Origin: Actinomycetota bacterium | GTDB taxonomy: Bacteria > Actinomycetota > Actinomycetes > Actinomycetales > Microbacteriaceae | Assembly: GCA_020160915.1 (NCBI GenBank) | Contig: JAIUPK010000003.1 | Span: forward strand, 310,001-374,000 | Length of the DNA stretch: 64,000 bases | Direction: 5' to 3' | Part shown: positions 18,620-27,821 of the stretch, in pieces | Numbering within the stretch: position 1 is the stretch's first letter | Layout of the letters: every line of letters starts with the position of its first letter | Made by a program: the position numbers and the translations under genes | The notes under the pieces: model-generated | Database searches by the model: none | What the model saw: the letters and a program-made list of their open reading frames with translations, nothing else | What the model was told of the DNA's origin: nothing

Positions 18620-19304
18620 CCGGATCGAGACCGGGCAGGATGCCGTCCTCGACCGCGCGCCTCAGCAGATCGACCTTGGTGGGCGCCGGTCGGCCGACCT
18701 CCACGTACTTGACGCGGATGCGGTCCAGGTACTCCCTGGCGGTCGAGTATCCGATGCCCAGTTGCTGGGCAGCGAGCTTGAGCGGCAGTCCCGAGGCGTA
18801 GAGGTGCAGGATCTCGCGCTCGCGCCGACCCAGCTGGGCTTTGGCGAAGTCGCGGTCGGCGTCGATCGCGGTCGCCCACTCGAGGTTGTTGAGCACCTCG
18901 CCGCGCGCGACTGTCGCGGCGGCAGCGAGAACCGTCTTGGTCGCCGACGACTTGGGGATGACGCCTGCCGCACCGGCCGCAAGCGCCTCGCGCACGTAGG
19001 CCACGCGGTCGGCGATGCTGTGCACGAGTACGGCCGCGCCGGTGGCCTGCACCCGCTTGACGTTGTCGGTGACGGTGGACCCATCGCCGAGCGAGAGGTC
19101 GAGCACGACGACGTCGACCTCGCGGCCGTCGAGACCTTCAACGAGTTCGGAGACGGTGGGTGCGGCGAGCACGAAATCGTAGCCCTCCGCGAGGAAGGCA
19201 GCCTTGAGACCGAGTCGCACTGACTCGTGGTCGTCGACGACGGCAACGCGCACCTGCGGTGCGGCGATATCGCTGCCGACTTCCGTAGTAGATGCCTGGG
19301 CCAT
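18600..19304 (-). CDS. LuxR/NarL-family response regulator
   Basis: A 234-residue regulator. The receiver domain spans about residues 18-135: VAVVDDHESVRLG (acidic pocket), VVVLDLSLGDG with the phospho-acceptor Asp, and GVIPKSSATKT with the conserved Lys. The DNA-binding domain has LGRREREILHLYASGLPLK and IGYSTAREYLDRIRVKY. It is the first gene of the operon and its cognate kinase overlaps its end. It may bind its own promoter in 19305-19378; no clear operator is visible there. Confidence 0.9.
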   Translation of the reverse strand: MAQASTTEVGSDIAAPQVRVAVVDDHESVRLGLKAAFLAEGYDFVLAAPTVSELVEGLDGREVDVVVLDLSLGDGSTVTDNVKRVQATGAAVLVHSIADRVAYVREALAAGAAGVIPKSSATKTVLAAAATVARGEVLNNLEWATAIDADRDFAKAQLGRREREILHLYASGLPLKLAAQQLGIGYSTAREYLDRIRVKYVEVGRPAPTKVDLLRRAVEDGILPGLDPDGGDAR

Positions 19305-19378
19305 GCACGTCCATTCTGCCGGGTGTACCCCATCGTACTGTCGTCAGAGCACTATCGCGGGGCCAACATTCCGCCCGT

Positions 19379-20611
19379 TCAGGTGCGAGTGAAGGTTCCC
19401 ACGGCTTCAACATGGTGAGTGTGCGGGAACAGGTCGAACGCTCGCAACCCCCCGAGGTGGTACCCGAGATCGGCAAACAGGGCGGTATCCCTGGCAAAGG
19501 CCACCGGATCGCACGCGACGTAGACCACCTGGGCGGGCTTCAGCCGCGCGACCGCCTCGACGACATCTCGTCCGGCGCCCGCGCGAGGAGGGTCGAGAAC
19601 GACAGTCGCCCGGGCGAGTCGCTCGCGCTCCGAGGTGCCAGCGGATGCCGCGAGCGCGGCCACCCAGCGCTCGACGCGACCCGTCTCGGCTCGCGCTCCG
19701 AGCCATTCCGACAGGTTCTCGGCGGCGAAGTCGGTCGCGGTCGCGTCGCTCTCCACGCTCGTGATGCGCGTGGACGGGCCGAAGCGATCGGCGACGGCGG
19801 CGGCAAGGAGCCCGACGCCGCCGTACAGGTCGAGGTTCGCGGCCTGCGGATCGAACAGCTCCGGATCGATGGCTGACTGCACCGCCTCGGTCAGCGTGGC
19901 CGCAGCCCCGCGGTGCACCTGCCAGAAGCCGCTGTCGGCGAGGCGGAACTCGCGCTCGCCCACCCGCTCGGTGATCACGCTGGGCTTCTGATCTCCGACG
20001 ATCAGACGCACGCCCCCCGTCGACGGGTTGAGCACGTCAACGCTCTCGTAGCCGTCGAACCGCTCCCCGAGCGGAGCTGACGCCTCGAGCTCGGCGGTCG
20101 CCAGTGGCAGGCTCGTCACGGGAATCACCCGGTGTGACCGGGCGGCGAACGGACCGGGCCGCCCCGTCTCGTCGACGTGCAGACGCACCCGGGTGCGCCA
20201 TCCGGTGCCGGCGCGGTCGTCATCGCCGGGCACCGCCTCGACGGTGACGTCGCGCTCGATGCGCGCCATGCGGGCCAGCGAATCGGTGATCACCTGGCGC
20301 TTGAGCTCGCGCTGGTGGGCGAGCTCGATGTGCCCGAACTCGGCGCCGCCCGCACGGTCGACCGGATCGCGGTCGAGATCCGCGGCATCCCACACGTGGG
20401 GCTGGCGGTGCGGGCTGGCCGCGAGCACCTCGACGGTCTCGGCGCGCCAGAAGCTCTTCTTGGAGTCGCTCGACACCCGCGCGAGCACTCGCTCCCCCGG
20501 GATCGCGTCGGCGACGAACACGACACGGCCGTCGTGCCGCGCGACCGAGACCCCGCCGTGCGCGATGTTGGTAACGTCGAGTTCGATCGTCCTGCCCAGC
20601 CAGTCACCCAT
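19379..20611 (-). CDS. TrmA/RumA-family 23S rRNA or tRNA (uracil-5)-methyltransferase
   Basis: A 410-residue SAM-dependent RNA methyltransferase. The N-terminal TRAM-like domain is ELDVTNIAHGGVSVARHDGR. The catalytic domain has FWQVHRGAAATL, LDLYGGVGLLAAAV (SAM motif), VVLDPPRAGAGRDV and YVACDPVAFARD containing the nucleophilic Cys. The usual N-terminal Fe-S cysteine cluster of RumA is not evident. It is divergent from maf with a gap of only 22 bp. The exact RNA target cannot be told from the sequence. Confidence 0.88.
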   Translation of the reverse strand: MGDWLGRTIELDVTNIAHGGVSVARHDGRVVFVADAIPGERVLARVSSDSKKSFWRAETVEVLAASPHRQPHVWDAADLDRDPVDRAGGAEFGHIELAHQRELKRQVITDSLARMARIERDVTVEAVPGDDDRAGTGWRTRVRLHVDETGRPGPFAARSHRVIPVTSLPLATAELEASAPLGERFDGYESVDVLNPSTGGVRLIVGDQKPSVITERVGEREFRLADSGFWQVHRGAAATLTEAVQSAIDPELFDPQAANLDLYGGVGLLAAAVADRFGPSTRITSVESDATATDFAAENLSEWLGARAETGRVERWVAALAASAGTSERERLARATVVLDPPRAGAGRDVVEAVARLKPAQVVYVACDPVAFARDTALFADLGYHLGGLRAFDLFPHTHHVEAVGTFTRT

Positions 20612-20633
20612 CCCCCCAGCCTAGGAGCCCTCA

Positions 20634-21266
20634 GTGCGTCTCTACCTCGCATCGACCTCCCCCGCACGGTTGGCGACCCTGCGCGCCGCGGGCATCGAGC
20701 CGATCGTCCTCGACCCGGCGGTTGACGAGGATGCCGTCGCGGCGGCCGCCGGGCCGCTGCCCGTGCACGAGGCGGTGCAGGTGCTCGCGCGCGCCAAGGC
20801 CGAGGCGATCGTGGGAAGCCTCGTGGGCGGCGAACCGATCGACGGCATCATCGTGGGCGGCGACTCGCTGTTCGAGTTCGACGGCTCCGTGTTCGGCAAG
20901 CCGCATCATCCGGAGGTCGCCGTCGAGCGCTGGCGCAGCATGCGGGGGCGCTCGGGCACCCTGCACTCCGGCACGTGGATCATCGACCATCGCGGTGGAG
21001 TGGACTCCGGCGGGGCGGGCGGGGTGTCGTCGGCCGGTGTCAGCTTCGCCGACCTCGGCGACGAGGAGATCGATGCCTACGTCGCCACCGGGGAACCCCT
21101 GCGGGTGGCGGGCGCCTTCACGATCGACAGCCTCGGCTCGGCCTTCATCACCGGTGTCGACGGCGACCCGCACGCGGTGGTGGGAATCTCCGTCGCACTG
21201 CTGCGGCAGCTGGTGGTCGAGCTGGGCATCCCGTGGCACACGCTGTGGAACCGCGCGAACTTGTAG
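20634..21266 (+). CDS. maf: Maf-like nucleoside triphosphate pyrophosphatase
   Basis: Hydrolyses non-canonical or excess nucleotides (dTTP, UTP or modified forms), acting in nucleotide-pool cleaning or division control. The 210-residue protein opens with RLYLASTSPARLATLRAAGI, the Maf signature, followed by GGDSLFEFDGSVFGKP and GAFTIDSLGSAFITG. The start is the GTG at 20634. It is followed after 78 bp by the carboxylase alpha gene, a neighbourhood common in actinobacteria. Confidence 0.93.
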   Translation: MRLYLASTSPARLATLRAAGIEPIVLDPAVDEDAVAAAAGPLPVHEAVQVLARAKAEAIVGSLVGGEPIDGIIVGGDSLFEFDGSVFGKPHHPEVAVERWRSMRGRSGTLHSGTWIIDHRGGVDSGGAGGVSSAGVSFADLGDEEIDAYVATGEPLRVAGAFTIDSLGSAFITGVDGDPHAVVGISVALLRQLVVELGIPWHTLWNRANL

Positions 21267-21344
21267 CCTCACACAGGACTCTCGACCCGTTTTTGTCGGC
21301 ATCACCCAAAGGCGTGCCGCTCCGCCCCAATAGGCTAGGTGACT

Positions 21345-23099
21345 ATGGCTCCCATCACGAAGGTTCTGATCGCCAACCGGGGTGAGATCGCGGTGCGTGT
21401 CATCCGCGCCGCCAAAGACAGTGGCATCGCCTCCGTCGCGGTCTACGCCGACCAGGATCGGGATGCCCGTCACGTCAAGCTCGCCGACGAGGCCTACTCG
21501 CTCGACGGCACGACGAGCGCCGACACCTACCTCGTGATCGACAAGCTGCTCTCCGTCGCCCGTCGCTCCGGCGCCGACGCGGTGCACCCCGGGTACGGGT
21601 TCCTCGCCGAGAACGCCGACTTCGCGCGCGCCGTCATCGACGCCGGGCTGACCTGGATCGGCCCGTCGCCCGACGCAATCGAGAAGCTCGGCGACAAGGT
21701 CAGTGCTCGCCACATCGCCGAGAAGGTCGGCGCACCGCTCGCCCCCGGAACCCTGAACCCCGTGTCGGGCGCCGCCGAGGTGCTCGACTTCGTCGACCTG
21801 CACGGCCTGCCGGTCGCGATCAAGGCGGCGTTCGGCGGCGGCGGTCGCGGCCTGAAGGTCGCCCGCACCCGCGAGGAGATCCCCGAGCTGTTCGACTCCG
21901 CCACCCGCGAGGCCGTGGCGGCCTTCGGTCGCGGGGAGTGCTTCGTGGAGAAGTACCTCGACCAGCCGCGCCACGTCGAGACACAGTGCCTCGCCGACAG
22001 CCACGGCAACGTCGTCGTCATCTCCACCCGCGACTGCTCGCTGCAGCGTCGCCACCAGAAGCTCGTGGAGGAGGCGCCGGCACCGTTCCTCACCGACGAG
22101 CAGAATGCGGCCCTCTACACGTCGTCGAAGGCGATCCTGAAGGAGGTCGGCTACGTCGGCGCCGGCACCTGTGAGTTCCTGGTCGCCAAGGACGGCACGA
22201 TCTCCTTCCTCGAGGTCAACACCCGCCTGCAGGTCGAGCACCCGGTCTCCGAGGAGGTCACCGGGATCGACCTCGTGCGCGAGCAGTTCCGCATCGCCGA
22301 GGGCGGCGTCATCGACTACGACGACCCGAAGCCGCAGGGGCACTCGTTCGAGTTCCGCATCAACGGCGAAGACCCGGGCAAGAACTTCCTGCCCTCCCCC
22401 GGGCCGGTCAACGCCCTGCGCTTCCCCGGCGGCCCCGGCGTGCGCGTCGACAGCGGTGTCACCACCGGCGACGTCATCTCGGGCGCGTTCGACTCCCTGC
22501 TGGCCAAGCTCATCGTCACCGGATCCAGCCGGGCGGATGCCCTCGAACGCTCCCGCAGGGCCCTCGACGAATTCGAGGTGGCCGGCCTTCCGACCGTGCT
22601 CCCGTTCCACCGCAAGATCGTGCGCGACCCCGCCTTCACCGACAGCCCGTTCCGCGTGTACACCCGCTGGATCGAGACCGAGTTCGACAACGACATCGAG
22701 CCGTGGAGCGGATCCCTGCCCGACGGGTCGGCTCCGCCCGCCCGCCACAGCGTGGTCGTCGAGGTCGGAGGCAAGCGGGTGGAGGTGTCGCTGCCCACGA
22801 AGCTGGTGCCCACGGCGGGCGGCGGAACTGCTCTGGCCGCTGCGCCTCGGCGCAGCGCCGCGGCATCCGTCAGCACGGTCACCGGCGACACGGTGAAGGC
22901 ACCCATGCAGGCGACCGTGGTGAAGATCGCCGTCGCCGAGGGCGACAAGGTCGTCAAGGGCGACCTGATTCTCGTGCTCGAGGCCATGAAGATGGAGCAG
23001 CCGCTCACCGCGCACAAGGACGGAACGGTCACCGGCATCAATGCGACGGTCGGTGCGACCGTGTCATCCGGTCACCTGCTGCTGAGCATCGCCGACTGA
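21345..23099 (+). CDS. Acyl-CoA carboxylase alpha subunit (biotin carboxylase plus BCCP)
   Basis: The 584-residue protein carboxylates its own biotin with ATP and bicarbonate and hands the carboxyl to the beta subunit (14033-15643). The biotin carboxylase part has [47 protein letters not shown] and [16 protein letters not shown]. The C-terminal biotinyl domain has [18 protein letters not shown], where the Lys is biotinylated. The ATG at 21345 has AGGTG upstream; a GTG at 21339 is an alternative. Long antisense reading frames here are codon-bias shadows. Confidence 0.95.
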   Translation: MAPITKVLIANRGEIAVRVIRAAKDSGIASVAVYADQDRDARHVKLADEAYSLDGTTSADTYLVIDKLLSVARRSGADAVHPGYGFLAENADFARAVIDAGLTWIGPSPDAIEKLGDKVSARHIAEKVGAPLAPGTLNPVSGAAEVLDFVDLHGLPVAIKAAFGGGGRGLKVARTREEIPELFDSATREAVAAFGRGECFVEKYLDQPRHVETQCLADSHGNVVVISTRDCSLQRRHQKLVEEAPAPFLTDEQNAALYTSSKAILKEVGYVGAGTCEFLVAKDGTISFLEVNTRLQVEHPVSEEVTGIDLVREQFRIAEGGVIDYDDPKPQGHSFEFRINGEDPGKNFLPSPGPVNALRFPGGPGVRVDSGVTTGDVISGAFDSLLAKLIVTGSSRADALERSRRALDEFEVAGLPTVLPFHRKIVRDPAFTDSPFRVYTRWIETEFDNDIEPWSGSLPDGSAPPARHSVVVEVGGKRVEVSLPTKLVPTAGGGTALAAAPRRSAAASVSTVTGDTVKAPMQATVVKIAVAEGDKVVKGDLILVLEAMKMEQPLTAHKDGTVTGINATVGATVSSGHLLLSIAD

Positions 23100-23104
23100 G
23101 GGAC

Positions 23105-23155
23105 GCGAGCCGCCCTGCCAAGGTTGCCTCCGGGAGCGAGGCGACGGGCGGTCGC
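23105..23155. terminator. Bidirectional terminator between convergent genes
   Basis: Nested stems: GCGAGCCGCCC with GGGCGGTCGC (outer, one bulge) and GTTGCCTC with GAGGCGAC (inner, one G-T pair), loop CGGGAGC. It fills the gap between the carboxylase alpha stop and the stop of the convergent flavoprotein gene and could serve both. Confidence 0.6.
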
Positions 23156-24591
23156 TAGTTGACGATGTGCATCGCCCGCGCGGCATCCGTGATGCTGCCG
23201 GTCAGCGACGGGTAGACCGGGAACGCGCGCGCCAGCTGGTCGACAGTGAGCCGGTGCTCGACGGCCAGTGACACGGGCAGGATCAGCTCGGATGCGTGCG
23301 GCGCGACGATCACGCCGCCGATGACCGTGCCGGAGCGGGTGCTCGTGAAGAGCTTCACGAAGCCGTCCTTGATGCCCATCATCTTCGCCCGCGGGTTGGA
23401 CGCCAGCGGCAGCTTGTAGATGATGCCGGTGGTGAGGCCTTCCTCGATCTGCTTCTGCGACCAGCCGACGGTAGCGATCTCGGGCTGGGTGAAGATGTTC
23501 GAGGTGACGTTACGCAGCTCGGTCGGATACACGGCATCGCCCATGGCGTGGTACACCGCGGTGCGACCCTGCATCGAGGCGACGGATGCCAGCGGCAGGA
23601 AGTCCGAACAGTCGCCGGCCGCGTAGATGGAGGGCATCGACGTGCGCGCGACCCGGTTGACCCGGATGTGCCCGGAGTCGGTGAGTTGCACGCCCGCTTC
23701 CTTCAGACCGATGTCCTCGGTATTGGGCAGCGACCCAACGGCCATTAAGCAGTGAGTACCCTCGACGACCCGGCCGTCGGCGAGGGTCGCGATCACGCCG
23801 GTCTTCGTGGCCTTCACGGACTCGGCACGGGACTTCGAGAGCACGGTCATGCCGTTGCGCTTGAAGACGTCCTCGATGACGCGCGCGGCGTCGGCATCCT
23901 CACCGGGCAGCACCTGCTCGCGGGAGGAGATCAGGGTGACCTTCGAGCCGAGCGCGGTGTACGCGGAGGCGAACTCGGCGCCGGTCACACCCGACCCCAC
24001 CACGATGAGGTGCTCGGGAACCTGGTCGAGTGTGTACAGCTGGGTCCAGGTGAGGATGCGCTCGCCGTCCGGCATCGCGCTGTCGAGCATCCGCGGTCGG
24101 GCGCCCACGGAGACGACGAGGGTATCGGCGTCGATCTCGTCGAAGTCGGTGCCCTTCTTGCCCTTGCCCGTTGAGACCACGAGACGCTGCGGGCCGTCGA
24201 GTCGACCTTCGCCCTGGATGATCCGCACGCCCGCCTTGATGAGCTGCGACTTCATGTCCTCCGACTGCTGGCGAGCCAGCCGCAGCAGTCGGGCGTTGAC
24301 CGCCGCGAGGTTGACGGTCACGTCCGGGCGAACAGCCCTGCCGGATTCGGAGCGCACGAAGAACTGAACGCCGAGGTCGGCCGCCTCACCGATGCTGTTG
24401 GTCGCCTCGGCGGTCGCGATCAGAGTCTTGGATGGCACCACGTCGGTGAGCACCGCCGAGCCGCCGACGCCCTCGCGCTCGACCAGGGTGACCTCGGCAC
24501 CGAGCTGTGCCGCGGCGAGCGCCGCTTCGTATCCGCCCGGACCGCCACCGAGAACGGCTATTCGCTGGGTCCGCTCGAATTTGTAGGCCAT
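23155..24591 (-). CDS. LpdA-like NAD(P)H-quinone dehydrogenase (flavoprotein disulfide reductase family)
   Basis: A 478-residue FAD protein: IAVLGGGPGGYEAALAAAQL (FAD), LIVVGSGVTGAEFASAY (NAD(P)H) and IYAAGDCSDFLPLASVA (second FAD motif). In place of the redox CxxxxC of lipoamide dehydrogenase it has GVGGSAVLTDVVPSK, with no cysteine at either site. The C-terminus also lacks the catalytic HxxxxE in its usual form. This matches mycobacterial LpdA (Rv3303c), which reduces quinones and not lipoamide. It is divergent from punA with a 31-bp gap. Confidence 0.88.
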   Translation of the reverse strand: MAYKFERTQRIAVLGGGPGGYEAALAAAQLGAEVTLVEREGVGGSAVLTDVVPSKTLIATAEATNSIGEAADLGVQFFVRSESGRAVRPDVTVNLAAVNARLLRLARQQSEDMKSQLIKAGVRIIQGEGRLDGPQRLVVSTGKGKKGTDFDEIDADTLVVSVGARPRMLDSAMPDGERILTWTQLYTLDQVPEHLIVVGSGVTGAEFASAYTALGSKVTLISSREQVLPGEDADAARVIEDVFKRNGMTVLSKSRAESVKATKTGVIATLADGRVVEGTHCLMAVGSLPNTEDIGLKEAGVQLTDSGHIRVNRVARTSMPSIYAAGDCSDFLPLASVASMQGRTAVYHAMGDAVYPTELRNVTSNIFTQPEIATVGWSQKQIEEGLTTGIIYKLPLASNPRAKMMGIKDGFVKLFTSTRSGTVIGGVIVAPHASELILPVSLAVEHRLTVDQLARAFPVYPSLTGSITDAARAMHIVN

Positions 24592-24622
24592 GAGCCAATT
24601 GTCTCAGAAGTAGAGTGGTGGG

Positions 24623-25459
24623 ATGTCCCTGAAGACCCCCACGAATCCCCTCGATGACCCCACCGCCGACCCGTTCGCCATCGCCGCAGCGGCGGCCGCG
24701 GAGATCGCGGAACGCACCGGAGTCGAGCGACACGACATCGCGCTGACCCTCGGCAGCGGCTGGGCGAAGGCCGCCGACCTGATCGGTGAGACGACCGCCA
24801 CGATTCCCGCCTTCGAGATCACCGGCTTCTCCAAGCCTGCACTCGAGGGCCACGTCGGCACACTGCGCTCGGTGCTGCTGCCCAGCGGAAAACGTGCGCT
24901 GGTGATCGGGGCACGCACTCACTACTACGAGCAGCACGGCGTGCGCCGCGTTGTCCACTCGGTGCGAACGGCGGCCGCCACGGGGGCGGCGACCATGATT
25001 CTCACAAACGGGGCCGGGGGCATCCGGGAGACCTGGAAGCCGGGGACGCCCGTGCTGATCAGCGACCACATCAACCTCACTGCCGACTCGCCCCTCGAGG
25101 GCGCCACCTTCATCGACCTCACCGACCTGTACTCGAAGCGCCTGCGCGACCTCGCTCGTTCGGTCGACTCGAGCCTCGACGAGGGCGTGTACTGCCAGTT
25201 CCGCGGGCCGCACTACGAGACGCCCGCCGAGGTGCAGATGGCGAAGATCATCGGCGGCCACATCGTGGGCATGTCCACCGCGCTCGAGGCGATCGCCGCA
25301 CGGCAGGCCGGCATGGAGATTCTCGGGATGTCGCTCATCACGAACCTCGCTGCGGGCATCCAGAAGACACCCTTGAGCCACGCCGAAGTGATCGAAGCCG
25401 GGCGCGAGGCGGAGTCGCGGATCAGCGCGCTGCTCGCCACGATCGTCGGGGAGCTGTAG
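24623..25459 (+). CDS. punA: Purine nucleoside phosphorylase
   Basis: Splits inosine/guanosine-type nucleosides with phosphate into base and (deoxy)ribose-1-phosphate. The 278-residue length fits the trimeric low-molecular-mass PNP family. Motifs: LTLGSGWAKAADL, IGARTHYYEQHG, MILTNGAGGIRE, YCQFRGPHYETPAEV and VGMSTALEAIAARQ. The sugar-phosphate mutase gene starts 2 bp after its stop, so the two work together. Confidence 0.94.
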   Translation: MSLKTPTNPLDDPTADPFAIAAAAAAEIAERTGVERHDIALTLGSGWAKAADLIGETTATIPAFEITGFSKPALEGHVGTLRSVLLPSGKRALVIGARTHYYEQHGVRRVVHSVRTAAATGAATMILTNGAGGIRETWKPGTPVLISDHINLTADSPLEGATFIDLTDLYSKRLRDLARSVDSSLDEGVYCQFRGPHYETPAEVQMAKIIGGHIVGMSTALEAIAARQAGMEILGMSLITNLAAGIQKTPLSHAEVIEAGREAESRISALLATIVGEL

Positions 25460-25461
25460 CC

Positions 25462-27096
25462 GTGAGCCTGATCGACGATGCCCGGGCCTGGCGCGACCAG
25501 GATCCGGATGACACCACCCGCGCCGAACTCGACGCACTGATCTCCTCCGCCGAGGCCGGGGACACCGAGCCACTGGCCGAGCGCTTCGCGAGCCGGCTGC
25601 AGTTCGGCACGGCGGGACTCCGCGGCGAGCTGGGCGCGGGCCCCGCCCGCATGAACCGAGTGCTCGTCACTCAGGCGGCCGCGGGCCTCGCCGCCTACCT
25701 CCTGTCGAAGTCCCCCAGCCCGAGCGTCGTGATCGGCTACGACGGGCGCACCAACTCCGAGGTCTTCGCGCGTGACTCGGCCGTCGTGATGGCCGGCGCA
25801 GGCGTGCGCACCACGCTGCTGCCGCGCCACCTGCCGACCCCGGTGCTGGCGTTCGCGGTGCGGCATCTCGAGGCGAGCGCGGGCATCATGGTGACGGCGA
25901 GCCACAACCCGGCCCGCGACAACGGCTACAAGGTCTACCTCGGCGATTTCGACCACGGCTCGCAGATCGTGCCGCCCGCCGATGCGGAGATCGCCTCAGA
26001 CATCGCTCGGATCTCGACGGGCTCGATCACCGACCTCCCGCGCTCGACCGACTTCGTGGTGGCCGACGAGTCGATCCTCGAGGAGTACGTGCGCCGCACG
26101 GCCGAGCTGGGCTCGACGCCCGCGCCGATCTCGTTCGTCTACTCGGCGATGCACGGAGTGGGCTGGGAGACGGCCGGCAAGGTCTTCGCCGCTGCCGGAT
26201 TCGCCGCCCCGTCCCTCGTCACCGAGCAGATCGAGCCGGATGCCGCGTTCCCCACGGTCGCGTTCCCCAACCCCGAAGAACCCGGCGCCATGGATCTCAC
26301 GCTCGCGAAGGCGGCGGAGGTCGGCGCTGACGTCGCGATCGTCAACGACCCCGACGCCGACCGGCTCGCCGTGGCCATTCCGACCGCGAGCGGCTGGCGC
26401 GCGCTCTCGGGCAACGAGGTGGGGTATCTGCTGGGGTGGCGAGCCGCGCAGCGGTGCAATCCCGATCAGGTGCTCGCGGCATCCATCGTGTCGTCGCCGG
26501 CACTGCGAGAGGTGGCTCGCAGCTACAACCTCGACTACCGCGACACCCTGACGGGCTTCAAGTGGATCTCCCGCGTCGGCGGACTCGCCTTCGGCTACGA
26601 GGAGGCGTTGGGCTACCTCGTCGATCCCGACAAGGTGCGCGACAAGGACGGCATCTCAGCCGCCGTCGACTTCCTCTCCCTGGTGTCGGAGCTGAAGTCG
26701 CAGGGCAAGACCGTCGTCGACCACCTCGCCGACTTCGCGGCCAAGTTCGGCGCGTACGCCTCGGGCCAGATCTCGCTGCGCGTCGACGACCTGTCGCGCA
26801 TCGGCGCGATGATGGCCCAGCTGCGCGCGCATCTGCCGGAACGGATCGGCACCCTCGAGGTCGACCGCATCGACGACTTCATCGATGGCTTCGGCGAGTT
26901 CCCGCCGGGCGACATCCTGCGCATCCACCTGGTCAACGGTGCACGCGTGATCGTGCGCCCCAGCGGTACGGAGCCCAAGCTCAAGGTCTACCTCGATGCG
27001 TCGAGCACCGACGGGGATGCCACGGCGCGCCAGAGTGCGGCAGCCGCCGTCATCGCCGAACTCGACGCCGGCATGCGCGAGTTGCTCGCGGGCTGA
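25462..27096 (+). CDS. Phosphohexomutase-family enzyme, probably a phosphopentomutase
   Basis: A 544-residue alpha-D-phosphohexomutase superfamily protein. It has QFGTAGLRGELGAGPARMN, the phosphoserine loop GIMVTASHNPARDNGYKVY, the metal loop IVNDPDADRLAVA and the phosphate-binding RPSGTEPKLKVYLD. The family includes PGM2-type enzymes that act on ribose-1-phosphate. Because it starts 2 bp after purine nucleoside phosphorylase, its likely job is to turn ribose-1-phosphate into ribose-5-phosphate; phosphomannomutase or phosphoglucomutase is the alternative. It converges on the PTS IIB gene with a gap of 6 bp. Confidence 0.87.
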   Translation: MSLIDDARAWRDQDPDDTTRAELDALISSAEAGDTEPLAERFASRLQFGTAGLRGELGAGPARMNRVLVTQAAAGLAAYLLSKSPSPSVVIGYDGRTNSEVFARDSAVVMAGAGVRTTLLPRHLPTPVLAFAVRHLEASAGIMVTASHNPARDNGYKVYLGDFDHGSQIVPPADAEIASDIARISTGSITDLPRSTDFVVADESILEEYVRRTAELGSTPAPISFVYSAMHGVGWETAGKVFAAAGFAAPSLVTEQIEPDAAFPTVAFPNPEEPGAMDLTLAKAAEVGADVAIVNDPDADRLAVAIPTASGWRALSGNEVGYLLGWRAAQRCNPDQVLAASIVSSPALREVARSYNLDYRDTLTGFKWISRVGGLAFGYEEALGYLVDPDKVRDKDGISAAVDFLSLVSELKSQGKTVVDHLADFAAKFGAYASGQISLRVDDLSRIGAMMAQLRAHLPERIGTLEVDRIDDFIDGFGEFPPGDILRIHLVNGARVIVRPSGTEPKLKVYLDASSTDGDATARQSAAAAVIAELDAGMRELLAG

Positions 27097-27102
27097 GGAA
27101 GC

Positions 27103-27375
27103 CTATTCGAGGGCCGACCTGAGCTTGGCGGTCAGCTCCTCCGTGTCGAAGTAGTTCTGGATCACGATCACATCGGCGAAGGTCGAGCCGATCGCATCCA
27201 CGAACTCCTGAGAGGTGAGGATGACCTGCGCGTCTGAGGCGACATCCTTGACCGTGGAGATGTCGGCGGCGACGACCGTCGCCTCGAGGTCGAGCTTGCG
27301 CAGCACTCGCTCCGCGTTGACCTTCAGGATGCCCGAGCTGCCGATTCCCGCACCGCAGATGGTCACGATCTTCAC
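27103..27375 (-). CDS. PTS IIB component, ascorbate/lactose type
   Basis: A 90-residue phosphocarrier. VKIVTICGAGIGSSGILKVN holds the P-loop Cys at about residue 7, phosphorylated by IIA, and IVIQNYFDTEELTAKL is near the end. It resembles UlaB/SgaB. The GTG at 27375 overlaps the IIA stop as GTGA; the much longer open frame upstream is a shadow. It is the last gene of the operon and no IIC permease gene is present in the window. Confidence 0.82.
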   Translation of the reverse strand: MKIVTICGAGIGSSGILKVNAERVLRKLDLEATVVAADISTVKDVASDAQVILTSQEFVDAIGSTFADVIVIQNYFDTEELTAKLRSALE

Positions 27376-27818
27376 GCGGGAACCTGCATGATCCGCTGCA
27401 CGTCGGCGGCGGTCGTGGCGGCCGCCAGATCGGCGATCGCCGTCGAGTCGTTGAAGATGTTGGCGACCGCGGCGACCACGGCAAGATGACGGTCGGCGGT
27501 GAGGATCGCGAGCCCCAGGATGACGCTCACCGGATCGTTGTACGGGTGACCGAACGACACCGGCTCGGCCAGGGTCACGACCGAGAGTCCGTCGGCGAGC
27601 ACCTCGGGGCCGGGCCGAGCGTGGGCAAGAGCAAGACCTGGCGCGATCACCACATAGGGACCGTGCTCCTCGATCATGCGGATCATCTCGCGCGAGTACT
27701 CCGGCTTCGCCGCGCCTGAGGCGGCGAGCGCGTCGCCCGCGAGGGTGACCGCGGCTCGCCAATCGGCGGCGTGAGCCCCGATGACGATGGCGCTGGCGGG
27801 GAGCGGGGGCAGCGACAT
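27372..27818 (-). CDS. PTS IIA component, ascorbate/mannitol type
   Basis: A 148-residue IIA domain. The phosphorylated His is in VVIAPGLALAHARPGPEV at about residue 66, followed by LAEPVSFGHPYNDPVSVIL, as in UlaC/SgaA proteins. It starts 3 bp after the adenosine deaminase stop and overlaps IIB. With IIB it can carry phosphate from EI (a ptsI gene lies at 46143) but lacks a partner IIC nearby. Confidence 0.85.
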   Translation of the reverse strand: MSLPPLPASAIVIGAHAADWRAAVTLAGDALAASGAAKPEYSREMIRMIEEHGPYVVIAPGLALAHARPGPEVLADGLSVVTLAEPVSFGHPYNDPVSVILGLAILTADRHLAVVAAVANIFNDSTAIADLAAATTAADVQRIMQVPA

Positions 27819-27821
27819 CCG

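Noticed and set aside
20631-23015. Long reading frame on the minus strand opposite the carboxylase alpha gene (794 codons)
   Set aside because: Antisense shadow caused by GC-rich third positions; the plus-strand product is a textbook biotin carboxylase with BCCP.
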